DNA of 64,000 bases from Xiphydria camelus. Taxonomy: Eukaryota; Arthropoda; Insecta; Hymenoptera; Xiphydriidae. Shown piece by piece: positions 50,093 to 60,623 of the stretch. Positions within the stretch are counted from its first letter, which is position 1. Every line of letters begins with the position of its first letter. The stretch covers positions 1,810,501 to 1,874,500 of the forward strand of contig OY783200.1 of assembly GCA_963678675.1 (NCBI GenBank). The letters run 5' to 3'. Under the pieces are notes generated by a model that was not told the DNA's origin, ran no database searches, and saw nothing but the letters and a program-made list of their open reading frames with translations. A program made the translations under genes and the position numbers.

Positions 50093-53000
50093 ATGTACGT
50101 CGAGAGGAAGGAGCGAAGATCGGCGGGCGACTGCGTCTTCGCCGTGTGGGGCCTGGCGATGCACCTGGTGCTCCTCGGAGGCGTCCTCGACGCGAACTTC
50201 CACTCACCGATTCTCCGCGGCCTGCCCGCGGTCTCGCCTCCGATCGGCGCCCCTGCGAAGAGACTCTTGCTCTTTGTAGCGGACGGCCTGCGCTTTCGTA
50301 CCTTCGCGGATGATCCGCCTCCGTATTTGAGGTGACCGTCGAGGCTTTTCACGAGTTATTCCTCCTCGACGACCGCAAGGAAGAATCCGGATGACTCACG
50401 AGCTAAGAAAACGTCTTTTGCCCCACTTTCGGACGACTCGTAGACACGATTCGTCTTTAAGACATCCTTCGGTGGTAAGAGTGGTCTGAAAGTGGGTCGT
50501 GAAACGTTCGAGAGACGTCTTTCAGCTCTGCGTCATCCAGGAAGGAAGTCGTCGTTGCGAAGGCGCAGTGGAAAACCAAGGAGAATCCTTCTTCCAGAAG
50601 CTTGACGAAGAGCGAGGGCGTCTGGGGCGTGTCGCACACGCGTGTGCCCACCGAGTCGCGTCCCGGCAACGTGGCGATCGTCGCGGGCCTCTACGAGGAC
50701 CCCAGCGCCCTGTTCAAGGGCTGGAAGGAGAATCCCGTCGACTTCGACACGGTCTTCAATCGCAGCCGCGAGACGCGGGCGTGGGGCAGTCCCGACATCA
50801 TTCCGATGTTTGTAAAAGGTCGCGATGGTCCCCGGGGAGCTTGGGCGACGCTGGACTCGTTCGTCGGAACGTAATCGAGGCTCTCCTTGGAAGCAGGTTG
50901 CGCGGGAAAGGTGTACGGCGAGAGCTATCCCTCCGATTGGCAGGACTTCGAAGGGAAGGAGACGATTCGCTTGGACGCCTGGGTCTTTGAAGAGTTCTTT
51001 CGGTGGATCGAGGGGGAGGCGAAGCGAATCGAGAAGGAGGACCGGGTGATAATGTTCCTTCATCTCCTAGGCTGCGATACCGCGGGCCACTCCAGCAAGC
51101 CGAATTCGGCGTAAGGGAAACTGGCTGACAAAAAAATCTACAAAATGTCTGCCCGTTTCTGGTGTTTTTTATTAATTAAGAGCCGGTGGAGACTTTGGCA
51201 GAGCTGCAGAAAATTCAGCAGAGCTCGTACAAATTTTGTCAAAGTCCACAAAGTCGGCGGAGATTAAAAAAAATCTCTACCAAAACCGTGGGAACTCTAA
51301 CGAAATTCTTGCGAATTCTGCTTGTTAAAATATCCGCGAACTCTGCCAGCTCTTACGAGCGGAACATTTGCAAAGAAACAGCAGACTTTTTCGCAGAGCC
51401 TCGGCAGAGACTTGCCAACGAACAATTTCCGTCAGGGAAGCACCGATTTCTGCGCAGGGAATACGCGGATAATATGAAATTCGTGGATCGGAAGATCGAG
51501 GAAGTCGTGAGGAAAGTGGAAGCGACTTTCGAGCCGGACAGCACGGCGTACGTCTTCACGGCGGACCACGGCATGACCGATTGGGGTTCCCACGGCAGCG
51601 GCTCCGCCGACGAGACGGAGACGCCCCTGGTGGTCTGGGGCGCGGGCGTGGGCAGCCTCGAGACTCGGCAGGACGTGGAGCAGGCGGATATCGCGCCGCT
51701 GATAGCGTCGCTTCTCGGTATCTCGATACCGGTGAACAGCGAGGTGCGTCGAGTTGCGCGAACGATGAAACGGCGACGATAAAGCGGGAATTTCGCGCAG
51801 GGCGTGCTCCCGCGGCGGTTCCTGAGGGCGGCCAACGAGAGTTACGGCGCTCGGGCGTTGCTGAGCAACGCGAAGCAGCTGGCCCTGCAAGTGAGGGCGA
51901 ATCGCGCCGCGAGCAGCGGCGGTCGGAGCCACTGGCGCGAGGCAGAGCTCGATCGGAGGATCGGCAGGACGGAGCTGCTGCTGGGGCAGGGACGATTCGC
52001 CGAGGCGATCGAAGAGGGCGAACGGGCGATCCTTCGGGCGAAGGAGTCGCTCTTTTACTTCCGGCGGTACCAGAGGGATCGCCTCGTGCTGTACTTGACG
52101 CTCATGTGGCTCGGTTGGATAGGGTTGCTGTTTCTGAGGATCGCGGGGGTCCCTCGTCGCGGTTTCAAGCCGGTTTGGCTGCTGCTGACGAACGTGGGAT
52201 TCTTCGTGGCTGAGATTTTGCTCCTGGTTGAGCATCGAGGTAAGTGATCTTCCTTGGACGTCCGGGAAACTTCATTTACGTTTAGACGATTCGGTTACTT
52301 CGGAACCGTGGATTTCGCTTTTATCGTGATTATCTCGTTAACCATGAGCTTTAGGGTGAATCTGGCGGGGTGCTTTTTTGAAGCCCGAACTTTCGTCTAC
52401 AAAAAAGCTCTAAACTGATTTCCATGAAAGATTCACGGTTAAGGAGATAATCGCGCTTGAAATGGATGCTGCTGTTCCACCTCGAAATCGGGTTTTCGCT
52501 TCTGTCGCGATTATTTCGTTAATTACGAACTTTAGACCGAATTTGGTAGTATACTTTCTTCAAGCTGAGACTTGGATCTACAAAAAATCTCTGGACCGAT
52601 ATGCATAAAAAGTTCACGGTTAAAAAGATAATCGCGCTCGAAGCAAATTCTCCCAACATTTTCCGACGCAAATCGATAAATCTTCGACGTGGCCGCAGTT
52701 TCAGACTCTCGAGGCTGGAGATCGCCGGTCTACGGAAGCCTCGCCCTGCTCTCCCTGTGGCTCGGCTGCCGCGGCGCGATCCGTTTCTCCCCATCCATGA
52801 GAATCCCGAACGACAGATCGTCTTACGCGGCGGCGACGGGGCTGGTCTTCCTCCTGGTAACGATGTGGGCGGGACTGACGCACCGATGGGTCCTGAGCGT
52901 CGGCACGATCGTCGCGGCGATCATGCAGAGGATCTTCCTCGAGGACTCGCGCGATTCGCTGACCTGGACCGCCGTCGTTCTCGCGATATTTCCCTCGCTG

Positions 53001-54004
53001 CCCGTCGTCGAGCCGAAGCCTCGAACGCACGTCGTGTAAGAACGCTATTTCCTCCGCGATTTCCTCCTACGTACTTCGTCTCACCGCGTGAATAAAATCC
53101 CGAAAAATCAAGCTCAACGCGAACACCTTTCAGCCTGGCTTCGCTAGTCGTGGCCGCGTTCGCCGTAGCGGCGAACAGGTCGACGCGTCTGCCGTGGAAG
53201 CTCCTGGAATGCCTGCGTCTCGCGTGCACCGCGACGCTCTGCGCCGGCTACGTGGACGGCCGTCGCTGGCTCTCCTGGCTGCTCCTGCTGGCCACTCCCC
53301 TGTGCGTCTGGACGTATCCGCGGACGCCGAGGGAGAGAATAGCCGGCGTGGTCTTCGGGCTGCTCTGTCCGCTCGCTCTGCTCTCCACGTCGTACGAGCC
53401 GTTCTTCCTGCTGGCCCTGGCGGCGCACCTGCTCGCCTGGCCCCTTCCGGTGGACTCGGCGCGCCCCGCCGAGCGCCTCCGGATCGACGACGTCGCCAAG
53501 GCGGCCTTCCTCGTATCCTTTGATCCGGTGAAGTAGAATGCCTCGGGAACACTCGCCGGCGAAAAAAGATCCTCAACTCGCGCGCAGATGCTTTACACGT
53601 TGCTGTGCTTCTTCGGCACGGGGAACATGGCGAGCCTCAGCTCCTTCGATCCGCTCTGGACGAGGCACTTCGTGACGATCTTCTCGCCCTTCACGATGGC
53701 CGCCCTGATCCTCTTCAAGCTCAGCGTCCCGCTGATCGTCGTGGGCTGCGCGAGCCGCGCGCTCGCGTCGGCGGCGGTATTCCCGGCGGCTCTTCTGCTG
53801 GGCGATTGTCTGTCGCTGCCGCTGATGCACGGCGTGACGTCGCACGGCAGCTGGCTGGACATCGGCAGCGCCATCAGCAGATTCACCATCGCCGTCACGC
53901 TTCCCTGCCTCCTGCTGCTGCTCCGTCATCTCTCGTATCCGCTCGTCGCCGTCGGCTTCGGCGGCGCCGCGCCGCAGCTTCCGCGGAAGGAGCATCTCGT
54001 ATGA
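50093..54004 (+). CDS. PIGN: GPI ethanolamine phosphate transferase 1 (PIG-N/Mcd4)
   Basis: PIGN adds ethanolamine phosphate to the first mannose of the GPI precursor in the ER. Eight exons fit in phase: 50,093-50,331; 50,598-50,818; 50,897-51,110; 51,458-51,743; 51,801-52,239; 52,699-53,035; 53,134-53,512; 53,588-54,004, giving 843 residues (human 931). An N-terminal membrane anchor ([20 protein letters not shown]) precedes the alkaline-phosphatase-like lumenal domain: [50 protein letters not shown] and [16 protein letters not shown], with the metal-binding Asp and His residues present. After NSE the lumenal domain is followed by many membrane segments, ending [16 protein letters not shown] and [16 protein letters not shown]. 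The membrane region is shorter than in human. Convergent with SF3B2. Confidence 0.93.
52320..52650. repeat. Two copies of the hairpin repeat in PIGN intron 5
   Basis: Two ~165-bp units each begin ATTATCTCGTTAACCATGAG or similar and end TTCACGGTTAAGGAGATAAT or similar, with CTACAAAAAA-type sequence between. They belong to the same family as the repeats in CCDC61 intron 1. Confidence 0.75.
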
Positions 54005-54533
54005 GAAGAGGGGAGTGGGTGGGAGCGAGGTAAGCTGGACGACGAGTGCCTTTTTTCTCTCGTTTTTCCGCTCGATATCTTCGCCGAGCCGCGAATTTCA
54101 GGGAGTCGGATTTCAAGCGGAGGTGGAGGGAAATCGCGAGCGACTTTACGGACTGTGCAGAAATCTCTTTACATTGTATTTCCAACGGACGCCTCGGAGA
54201 ATGCGAGACATTTAGAACCCGAGGCCGTTGACCCCATCGGAATAAAGAAACTTATACAATCCAATATTACGAGCTTATATAAATAACGCCGACCCTGTAA
54301 AACGAAAGAATTTCCTTCGCGCACACCAAAGAAACCGAGATATCCTTACATACTTTATTCCTTACGTCAAACTCGTATTCAATGTACAGCGCATTTTAAT
54401 AATTCGTCGTCAAACGCCGAAACGCTTATCCGTACTGCGATTCGCGTTGCGCGATCGGTACGCGTCGCGCTTTCGGCTCCCGACCGTCTTTGTGATAAAT
54501 TGCCACGAGAAACACGATGGCGCGTCGGTCCCC
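54005..54533. other. PIGN-SF3B2 convergent 3' region
   Basis: The interval between two convergent stop codons; an AATAAA at about 54,240 can serve PIGN. Nothing else is recognised. Confidence 0.5.
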
Positions 54534-57311
54534 TCAGAACTTGAACTCCTTGTACTTCTTTGATGACTTCGCGTCCTGGTTTTGCTGGCGTTTCCTCTTG
54601 CTCTGCACAAAATCAAACGAATCTCTTCAGAACTCGAATAAATTGCCCACGAAAATCGTTCAACGCCAAACCGAGCCCAAACAATATAATCTAAAAAGTC
54701 GTCGTGAAGCCATTCGCCGGCAGTCTGATGACCCACTTTTCGATAACTCAGATTTCGTGTTATCCAAAAGATGACCGTCGGATAACTCGAAATGAAAACA
54801 GGGCTGGAAGTTGCTCACACTTTAGAGCGACCTTTTTAAATAGATCCCACAGATTCCCATAGACAATTTCGGTGGGAATCTGATGCGCCTCAGACAGTAA
54901 TTCCAGATATCCATTAAAAAAGTTTAAGGACGAATGAAAAGACGTCATTAAATCGTTTTCAAAACGTCTCACGTCCAACTTTCGAACGACTTTTAGACGT
55001 GGACCCGCCTTAAAGACGCTGTTCAGTGTGTTCGAAGTCGTCCGAAAGTGCGTCTTAAAACGTTTTAAAACGCTTGAAAGACGTCTTTTATCCTAGAAGG
55101 AAAAAAAACGTATCCGCGAGTCACAAACGAACATACCTTTTGCCGTTGCACGTGATCCTGCAGCATATCGGAGAGGTCCTCCCGCCTGAGGTGCGCCTGC
55201 CTGGACCTCATGGTCTCCTCGTACCTCGAGGCCATCGCCTCGGAGTCGAGGTCCAACTCGCTGGGATCCAGCGCGAGTTCCACGGCGCCGTCCTTCTCGC
55301 CCCTCGCGTCGGCCCCGCTGACGCCCCTCCGCGCGGCGATGACCGACGGCGGCGCCTGCCCGCCCGCGGCGCCGGTCATGTCGTACACGTGCGTGCTGCC
55401 CATCATGCTCGCGCCCAGGCCCTCGACGCGACGCTCCTGCAGCACCGTGTAGAGGGCCGGCGTGTCGCCGCCCTCCATCTCGCTCTCGATCTTCTTTTTG
55501 CGCAGCTCGATCGTCTCCGGGGTCTCGAGGCCCGCGGGGATCGAGGTGATGCCGCTGGGCGTGACGAGGCCCTCGGCGCCGGGCGTGACCAGTCCGCTGG
55601 CGTCGCCGTCCTCCTTCCCGTCCAGCTCGCCCTCGCCGCCCTCCTCGCCCTCCTCGTCCTCGTCCTCCTCGCCCGAGGACTCCGACTCGGGCTCGCCCCA
55701 CATGCCGCGGTCGACCTCCTCGTCCATGGCGTCGGCGCCGGGCGCGTGGGCCACGCCGAATACGTCGCCGTAGAGCGGCCGGCCCGTCTCGTCGACCGGC
55801 GGCTTACCCCAGCCGCCCGCGTGGTAGCCGAACGCGCATCCCTCGGGGATCGGCGCGTTCAGGCCGGGAATCTTCAGGTTGGGATAGCTGGGCGGCGGCC
55901 CGTAGCGCTGCATGGCGATGAGCCACGGCGGCGGCACCTTGTGGCAATTCGGCCCGACCGGCATGCCGAGCGCGGTCCTCAGCTCGTCCGACAGCTCGCC
56001 CGGCTTCTTCTCCTTGAGCCGCGTCTCGAACTCCTTGCCCTCGTAGTAGAGATCGCCGTGGATCGTCATACGCGGCTTGGTCTGCCACTTGAAGAAGGCG
56101 TCGTGAAGCTTCTGGTAGTCGATGTCGATCTTGCCGAGCTTCGGGCGCGCGCGCTCCCGCATCTTCGCCTTGAGGGTGCGCGTGTCGTCGCGCTCCTGGA
56201 GGCTCGCGCGCATCTCCGTGATGCCGGTGCGCTTGATGAAGTCGGGCAGGTCGAAGGGCGGCTTCTCGATGCCGCGCTTGCCCTGGAGGTACTTGCGCTT
56301 GAAGCACCAGTGCCGCGGCACCGGCACGGTGTTGCGGTGCGCCTTCAGCTGCACGAGGAGCTTGGGGTCGCGCGCCGTCACGTCGTGCATCTCCACGACG
56401 TCGGGACGGCCCACGAGCTGCTTCAGCTCGGCCACGCTCAGCCGCGTGAGTCGCTTGAGCTTGCGCTTCGAGAGCCGGGGCGCGCCGTTCTCGCCGGCGC
56501 CCTGCTGGTGCGGCTGCTGCGCCGGGTCGTCGTCGAAGTCGTCCAGAGGCGGGATCTTGTTGGGCGCGTTCCCGGCGGCGGGCTGGTTCGTCACCGGGGG
56601 ATACTGTCCGATGGGCTCGCCCTTGTCGCCGGCGAGGCCGCCGCGCGGATCGAGCTCCGTGAGTTTGAACGCCTCGAAGACCCGGGCGAACTGACGGTAC
56701 ATCGGCTCGAGATCGGTGATCGTGGGTACCTCCTGCACGTACTCGACCTCCGCCACGTCCTTCTTCGACTTGGCCTCGTCCGCGTCCTCCTTCTTCTTCT
56801 CGGCGTCCTTCGCCTCCGTGGCGCTCCGCTTCTTTCTCTTCTTCTTCTTTTTCTTCTGCTTCGTCAGCTTCGAGTCCGCCTTGCCGTAGACGCCGTCCGG
56901 CTCGGGCAGGACGTCCTCCAGGTGAACGGTCTCCTCGATCGTGGCCTCGGGCTCGGGCGACATCCCCGGGACGGAGATGTCGTTGGGATCGGCGCCGACT
57001 TCCTTGGCTCGCTCGGTTTTAAAGGCGAGGGCTTGCTCCAGGGCCGCCGGCAGTCGCATGGCTTCGCCCTCCTCGAGCGGCTGCTGACAGTCCTCCGCGG
57101 GATTCTGACCCTGCTGGAGGTCCGAAGGCGGCGCGACTTTGAGGCTGAGCAGGCTCGGCAGGTGCTTTGGGACTTCTATGAGTGGGGCGTGATTCGTGCC
57201 GGGCGGCATCAGCATCGTGGCCACCGAGAGGCCCGGCGCCGGGACGCTGGCTAGTTGCTTCTGGATCTCCTGCTGCTCGATCTGACGCAACTGCTGGGCG
57301 TCCAACATCAT
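54534..57311 (-). CDS. SF3B2: Splicing factor 3B subunit 2 (SAP145)
   Basis: SF3B2 is part of the SF3b complex of the U2 snRNP and helps hold the branch site during pre-mRNA splicing. Two exons, 57,311-55,137 and 54,602-54,534, give 747 residues. Conserved blocks are VAELKQLVGRPDVVEMHDVT, PVPRHWCFKRKYLQGKRGIE, DFIKRTGITEMRASL (DUF382), KIDIDYQKLHDAFFKWQTKP, FETRLKEKKPGELSDELRTA (PSP), PPPSYPNLKIPGLNAPIPEG and GYHAGGWGKPPVDETGRPLY. The small last exon encodes the diagnostic ending KSSKKYKEFKF; without it the ORF would run into the intron. The N-terminal SAP domain of the human protein is absent from this model, so either an upstream exon was missed or the protein is short, as some insect forms are. 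A poly-Lys stretch near residue 160 is a likely nuclear signal. Confidence 0.93.
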
Positions 57312-57631
57312 GGATAGTGGAGGCTGTGAATCGTATTTCGTTTCGATGTGATTTACTCTCGACGGGCGGAAGAAAAGTGCAGCTCCTCTCTATTCGAGTT
57401 TAACTCTTTGATCGAGTTGAAACATTCGTTCTCGAGCCGGTTTACTGGTCGAGTAAATGATTTGATCTCAATTTGAGAAGTAAATTCGAGTTGTGTGGAA
57501 CTGATCGTCGGTCGGGCAACGCGAAAAATATCAGCGAAATGAATTGTTGATGGCGCTGTAAGATGAATCGTGGAAAATAGGCAGGGTCACGAGTTTGTGG
57601 AATTAGTAGAAGAGACATTTGAGGAAAAGAA

Positions 57632-57828
57632 AAAACGTCCGCCCTTGCAATGATAATCAACATAAAAATTTCGTCGAAGAAATTTGATAAACAAAATTTT
57701 GGTTTTAAATATTAAAAAGAAATTAAAGCACCCACGAGTTTTCGAAACGTTCGAAGGCGAAAAAATCACAGGAACGTCTGCCCTCGCAATAATGATCAAC
57801 ATACAAATTTCATCGAAGAAATTTTGTA
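57632..57828. repeat. Direct repeat, 141-bp period, upstream of SF3B2
   Basis: AACGTCCGCCCTTGCAATGA with the adjoining ATCAACATAAAAATTTCGTC recurs about 141 bp downstream with a few substitutions (AACGTCTGCCCTCGCAATAA). Two partial units lie just upstream of the SF3B2 start; their function is unknown. Confidence 0.8.
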
Positions 57829-58204
57829 ATGAAAATGTTTATTGTTAATATAAAAAATAAATAAAAATAGGAAAATTTAGGAAATATTGAAAGGGAAACA
57901 AATCGCGACGATTCGAGCGTGAGGCTCGTATAAAAGCGGCGAAACTAACCTCACTTCCCGGTACGCCGTCCATCGCGCTGTGTTTCTCCGGCCAAGGATC
58001 GGCTGCGCACCGCTCACGCGAGCATGACGACGTCACCGATTAATCACTCCGCTAAATAATTTCGCCGGCGATCGCTTTTTCGCGGAAAAAAAGCTTCGAA
58101 ATCGCGACAAAACTCAAGCGGAACGAAAGAACGAACACCAGTTAACGACACGGCGACGCCAACTGCAACTGACAACCGAGCCGCGGCGCCACTGGCGTCT
58201 CTAT

Positions 58205-58222
58205 CAGTGGTTCTCAACCTGC
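58205..58222. repeat. hAT-like terminal motif
   Basis: CAGTGGTTCTCAACCTGC matches the usual start of many hAT-type ends (CAGTGGTTCTCAACC). No matching opposite end was found, so this is a solo remnant or a chance match. Confidence 0.35.
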
Positions 58223-59170
58223 CAGGAAAAAACTACATAGAAACTGCTCTTTCAAAAGCCCGCGAAACTTTGAATCGGAGAATCATCAAGAAACTCGGTA
58301 GCATCTACAGTGGCGGCGTCGTTGTGTTAGTTTGCCGCGCACCTGCTCACGCGGTGGTGTTACGACCTGGTCTAATCCAGTCCTGGTCGCTTTGAAACGC
58401 GAGGCGCTAGGATCGTTTTACCGCGTGAATGGGTTACATTCAAACGTGCGAGTAGCGCGAATTCCGGTAAAATTCAAGGACACAAGATAGAAGTTAATGC
58501 AGAGGTTGCCGACAGGATTCAAAGTTTTGACTGTAGAAACACACTGATGAATGAAGAGGCACTGCTCGGTATACTACACTGAACACAGAACAAAACTATA
58601 CTCCCGCTCTCTTGTATTCGGTTGCGGTTTATATCTCTTACAACAGCTAGATAGTGGGGATAGCGTGGGCAATGCGGTACGCTCTAAATGGCTGCAAAGT
58701 GGTGTGAACGCGAGGGATGACGCTCCCCTGAGTCACACACCTAACGGGACCAAGCGGTGGTTGCTCGTAGCGTACGCAGGGATCGGAGTTCGTCGCTATT
58801 TCTCCGTAAAGTGGATTAAGTAGCCGACAGTTGGCGGTGATTAGCGGAATGATTTCGGTGACGCGTGGCATACTAGGAATCGTCCGGCAATTAGCCTTCC
58901 GCGAAAGGTACAGGACTGCGAGCACATTCCAGCCCCCTGCTTGGCCTTATCATATCCCATCTTATCCCTCGAGTGACCTTTGTTCTACTAGAGTATACGC
59001 AAAGAAATATGCTAATAACGAGAATTTGTAATACACGAGCTTTGAATTTGAGAGTCCATTGAACACCCCGCGTTCTTTAGCGGAAAATATGATGGTTGTC
59101 GCTTCATGTAGACTTGTCCAAAGAACTGTCGTTCCATGAAAGCGTGACGGAACGTCACAGTGGGACAAAA

Positions 59171-59203
59171 CTGTCGCAGGAAAGTCGTCGATTCCTGCGA
59201 CAG
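59171..59203. repeat. Perfect 12-bp-arm hairpin
   Basis: CTGTCGCAGGAA and TTCCTGCGACAG are separated by nine bases. Related TGTCGCAC..GTCGCA motifs follow, suggesting a small foldback element. Confidence 0.7.
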
Positions 59204-60623
59204 CGTGCGTCAGTTCTGTCGCACTGAAGTCGCACCATGTGAGTTAAGCCTTAAGTTTTCCCGATCGGCCATCTATTGAATTCGTCATTCTCCCCTTTAC
59301 ACGCTGCTTTCCCAGTCAACGGATAGCGGTATCAATTACAATAAAGTATTGCGGGAGACGGCTTATTTCGACCCGTCCGGTAATTAACCTTTCCGGGAAA
59401 GGTGCGGGAATGCAAGCGCATTTACAGCCTAGATTCACGGAAATATACCGCCCTGGATTAACGAGATATATATATCGCGGTGATGCTGATCGCTAAGGAT
59501 CGATTCCAATCATCGTTTGTCCGAACATAAGGAAACGGTGCATTTGCAACAACTAATTGTAAATCACGGTTAATTCATTTAAACTACTGTACCTCTTTAA
59601 CTCGAATGTTTGATAAGTAGCCGTGTTACTAACGAGTGTCTTCGGGATTTACGACCCCGCGGAGATTTATCATCGATCGCACGGCGCCCGAACAGAGAAC
59701 TAATAAAAAGCGCGGATCCAAATTTTATCCGAATATATTAAACATTAGAATGTGGATGCCCTGTAATTGTTCGCGCGGATCCTGCGTATTCAATTCCAAT
59801 AATTTCGGACCCGTTTTCCGCACGTTTTTATCAGGAATTCAAGGCAGAGCAATCCGACCGCGTGAATATAAGGCAATTCTGTGTGACGTTTCTTCGCAAG
59901 AGAGAAAAACGCGATCTCGCGCGCCTGAAGCGAAAGAAAAAAAAACACAAAAAAAAAACGAGGATAAATACAATTATTTTTCCCACGTACTTATGCTTAC
60001 GTTTATTTATTAATTGTTGCGACGGATGTCATCAAACTTGAAAATTTAATAAAAATATTCACAATGAGCATTCTTTCTTTCTCCCTCTCTTTCTCTCCCA
60101 TCCTTTCTCTCTCTCTTGCACACGCAGCGAACGCACGCGTTTCACTCCTCCTCCACCACCTTCTCCTCCCTTCGGCGAGAACTTCCCGACGAAGTCGCGG
60201 CGGACGTCCGGCGCATCGCCGCCATCCCCTCTCATCCTCCAAGCCCCATCGCGCCCCGTCACTCCGTCCTATGCGTGTATGAATGTGTGTGTGTGTGTGG
60301 TATGCATGTGTATGTACATTCAGTTAATAATAATTATTATTATTAATAACAACAATAGTTAATTAATACGAATAGAAAATCATCATGATTCACGGCGAAA
60401 ATGACTCGATTCGTTATTAAGTCCTTCCCGATCGACGCCCGTTTAACGTCTCGGAGCGCGAACGTCCCTCCGCGCACTTCCGACGCCCGTAAAAAGAGAG
60501 TCTCGTCGTCGGAGTCGTCGTCCCTTTTTCCGGCGTATGTCTTAGGTATACAATTAGATCATAACTCCTCCGCGAATCGCGACTGACTGCAGCTCTAGCG
60601 CGCAACAGGATCGGCCCGCTCCT

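Larger units (their letters stand above)
57829..60623. other. Intergenic region between SF3B2 and the MTA1-like gene
   Basis: About 2.8 kb without a convincing gene. It holds the likely SF3B2 5' UTR region (57,930-58,030), a hAT-like terminus at 58,205, a stretch at 58,530-58,870 that could be an LTR-type remnant, a perfect hairpin at 59,171-59,203, a CT-rich tract near 60,070-60,120 and a GT repeat near 60,285-60,302. The right end probably includes the long 3' UTR of the MTA1-like gene. Confidence 0.4.

Noticed and set aside
55074..57254. 726-codon plus-strand ORF opposite SF3B2
   Set aside because: It is the antisense of a highly conserved coding exon; the strong GC bias at third positions removes stop codons on the other strand. 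No family resemblance in its Arg/Leu-rich translation.
58551..58823. 90-codon ORF between SF3B2 and the MTA1-like gene
   Set aside because: No recognisable domain, no splice support and composition like the surrounding non-coding DNA; treated as part of a possible repeat remnant.
60064..60346. Short ORFs in the CT- and GT-rich stretch
   Set aside because: Low-complexity sequence, and several overlapping frames are open at once.
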